From Paenibacillus glycinis (GTDB lineage: Bacteria > Bacillota > Bacilli > Paenibacillales > Paenibacillaceae): 64,000 nt of DNA. The notes beneath the pieces are model-generated. The model ran no database searches. It was not told the origin of the DNA and was given only the letters and a program-made list of their open reading frames with translations. A program made the position numbers and the translations under genes. Positions within the stretch are counted from its first letter, which is position 1, and each line of letters starts with the position of its first letter. Where the stretch lies: contig NZ_JAAAMV010000003.1 in assembly GCF_009909185.1 (NCBI RefSeq), positions 62,001 through 126,000 of the forward strand. The letters run 5' to 3'. Shown piece after piece: positions 62,992 through 64,000 of the stretch.

Positions 62992-63020
62992 ATTCCATCG
63001 AAGGAGTGAGCGCGTCTGCC

Positions 63021-64000
63021 ATGAAAGCCTACGCCAAGATCATGCACGACATCGAATCGCAAATGCAAGACGGCGCGATCCGCGGCGGTCAGAAGCTGCC
63101 TTCCATCCGGGAAACCGCCGAGCGCTTCGGCTGCAGCAAAAGCACCGTCATCCGGGCTTATGCCGAGCTGGAGAAACGCCATCTGGTCTATACCGTTCCG
63201 CAGAGCGGCTATTACGCGGTCGTGAAGAAGACGGAGCCCGCAACGGAATCGGATCGCCGAATGCTCGATTTCTCCGCGCCGTCGCCGGATCCGGCCCTGT
63301 TTCCGTATCTGGATTTCCAGCATTGCCTGAACAAAGCCATCGACATGTACCGCAGCGAATTGTTTGTCTACGGAACGCCGCAGGGACTGCCCTCGCTCCT
63401 GGGCGTGCTCGGGAAACAGCTCGCCGGCAGTCAGGTGTTCGCGCGGCCGGATCGGCTCGTCGTCACGTCCGGCGTGCAGCAGGCGCTGTCGATCTTGGCC
63501 ATGATGCCGTTCCCGGGCGGCAAACGCACGATTTTGCTGGAGCAGCCCACATATCATAAAATGATCCAATTGGTCGAGACGCTGGGCGTTCCCGTGCAGG
63601 GCATCGCCAGAACGGAGCGCGGGATCGACTTGGACGAGCTGGAGCACCGGTTCAGGACGGGGGACATCAAATTCTTTTATACGATTCCGCGGTTTCACAA
63701 TCCGCTCGGCACGTCCTATTCGGAGGACGCGAAGAAGACGATCGCCGCGCTGGCCAAGCGGTACGGCGTCTACGTGGCGGAGGACGACTTCCTGCTCGAT
63801 CTCGTGACCGATTCCAAATCGGACCCCGTTCATGCTTACGCGCCATCCCATGTGGTGTACCTGAGAAGCTTCTCCAAAATCCTGTTTCCCGGCCTGCGGA
63901 TCGGAGCCGCCGTCCTCCCGGACGCGCTGCTGGACACGTTCAGCCAGTACAAGCAGCTCGCCGATATCGACAGTTCCATGCTCTCGCAGGCCGCGCTGAA
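63021..64000 (+). CDS. MocR-type regulator: GntR HTH fused to an aminotransferase-like PLP domain (partial)
   Basis: From the ATG at 63021 (AAGGAG 15 bases before) the visible 326 residues start with a GntR winged-helix domain (residues about 1-70: GQKLPSIRETAERFGCSKST, VIRAYAELEKRHLVYTVPQSG). They continue with a type-I aminotransferase fold (from about 85: LVVTSGVQQALSILAMM, ILLEQPTYHKMIQLVET, AEDDFLLDL). The PLP lysine is in VYLRSFSKILFPGLRIG. The frame runs past base 64000. MocR proteins use PLP or an amine ligand to control nearby transport or amino-acid genes; here the divergent EamA gene is the likely target. Confidence 0.92.
   Translation, partial: MKAYAKIMHDIESQMQDGAIRGGQKLPSIRETAERFGCSKSTVIRAYAELEKRHLVYTVPQSGYYAVVKKTEPATESDRRMLDFSAPSPDPALFPYLDFQHCLNKAIDMYRSELFVYGTPQGLPSLLGVLGKQLAGSQVFARPDRLVVTSGVQQALSILAMMPFPGGKRTILLEQPTYHKMIQLVETLGVPVQGIARTERGIDLDELEHRFRTGDIKFFYTIPRFHNPLGTSYSEDAKKTIAALAKRYGVYVAEDDFLLDLVTDSKSDPVHAYAPSHVVYLRSFSKILFPGLRIGAAVLPDALLDTFSQYKQLADIDSSMLSQAAL

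Overview
The window reads as chromosomal DNA of a Gram-positive, spore-forming member of the Paenibacillaceae (Paenibacillus or a close relative). The evidence is a kinase-associated protein KapB, a CotD-type spore coat protein, an LCP-family cell-wall/polymer ligase, a YhgE/Pip protein with its TetR regulator, large membrane-bound AraC regulators beside LplB/YtcP-type sugar ABC transporters, strong AGGAGG ribosome binding sites and sigma-A promoters. Most of the window is GC-rich. The first ~6.7 kb is visibly richer in A+T, as is part of the intergenic DNA at 45-46 kb. No rRNA, tRNA, CRISPR array or complete insertion sequence was found.

Region 1 (1-6.8 kb) is an exopolysaccharide/cell-surface cluster on the minus strand: a secreted SGNH esterase, an LCP transferase, a minimal tyrosine recombinase, a pectate-lyase-fold protein, a CpsD-type tyrosine kinase and a Wzz-type chain-length protein cut by the window edge. 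Two promoters that share one operator drive it, and an XRE regulator is transcribed away from it. Region 2 (6.8-26.1 kb) is mostly housekeeping: the glutamate synthase large subunit behind a leader terminator, a secreted SGNH hydrolase, a TetR/YhgE pair with a shared operator, KapB, a diacylglycerol glucosyltransferase-like enzyme, an SH3-NlpC/P60 wall hydrolase, a KTSC protein, an atypical L-lactate dehydrogenase, a zinc-ribbon protein, an ABC-F ATPase, an MBL hydrolase and a HEAT-repeat CvfC-like protein.

Region 3 (26.5-44.4 kb) carries carbohydrate and small-molecule metabolism. It has a GH78-like rhamnosidase with a divergent AraC regulator, a transglutaminase-like protein, and a four-gene operon (redoxin, M20 deacylase, GNAT, LLM monooxygenase) resembling the N-acetylation/oxidation/deacetylation modules used to salvage S-modified cysteines. 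These are followed by two medium-chain dehydrogenases with an AraC regulator, CotD, an aldo-keto reductase, and a large beta-helix protein divergent from a membrane AraC regulator. Region 4 (44.4-47 kb) is about 2.6 kb of non-coding repeats: 9-bp and 55-bp tandem repeats, a roughly 0.44-kb duplication and a degenerate 37-38-bp array. Region 5 (47-53.3 kb) is a sugar ABC importer (two permeases, a lipoprotein) with a frameshifted GH2 glycosidase.

Region 6 (53.5-61.1 kb) is an eight-gene minus-strand operon: a NitT/TauT-type ABC importer (ATPase, two permeases, binding protein) with a fumarate/APS-reductase-like flavoprotein, a translationally coupled dicluster ferredoxin, an alpha/beta hydrolase and a nitroreductase. 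It has its own promoter and a leader with two related terminator-like hairpins. This is the best candidate for an under-described system, probably uptake and reductive use of an organosulfur or similar compound. Region 7 (61.1-64 kb) is an EamA exporter plus SDR protein, divergent from a MocR-type regulator that runs off the window end.
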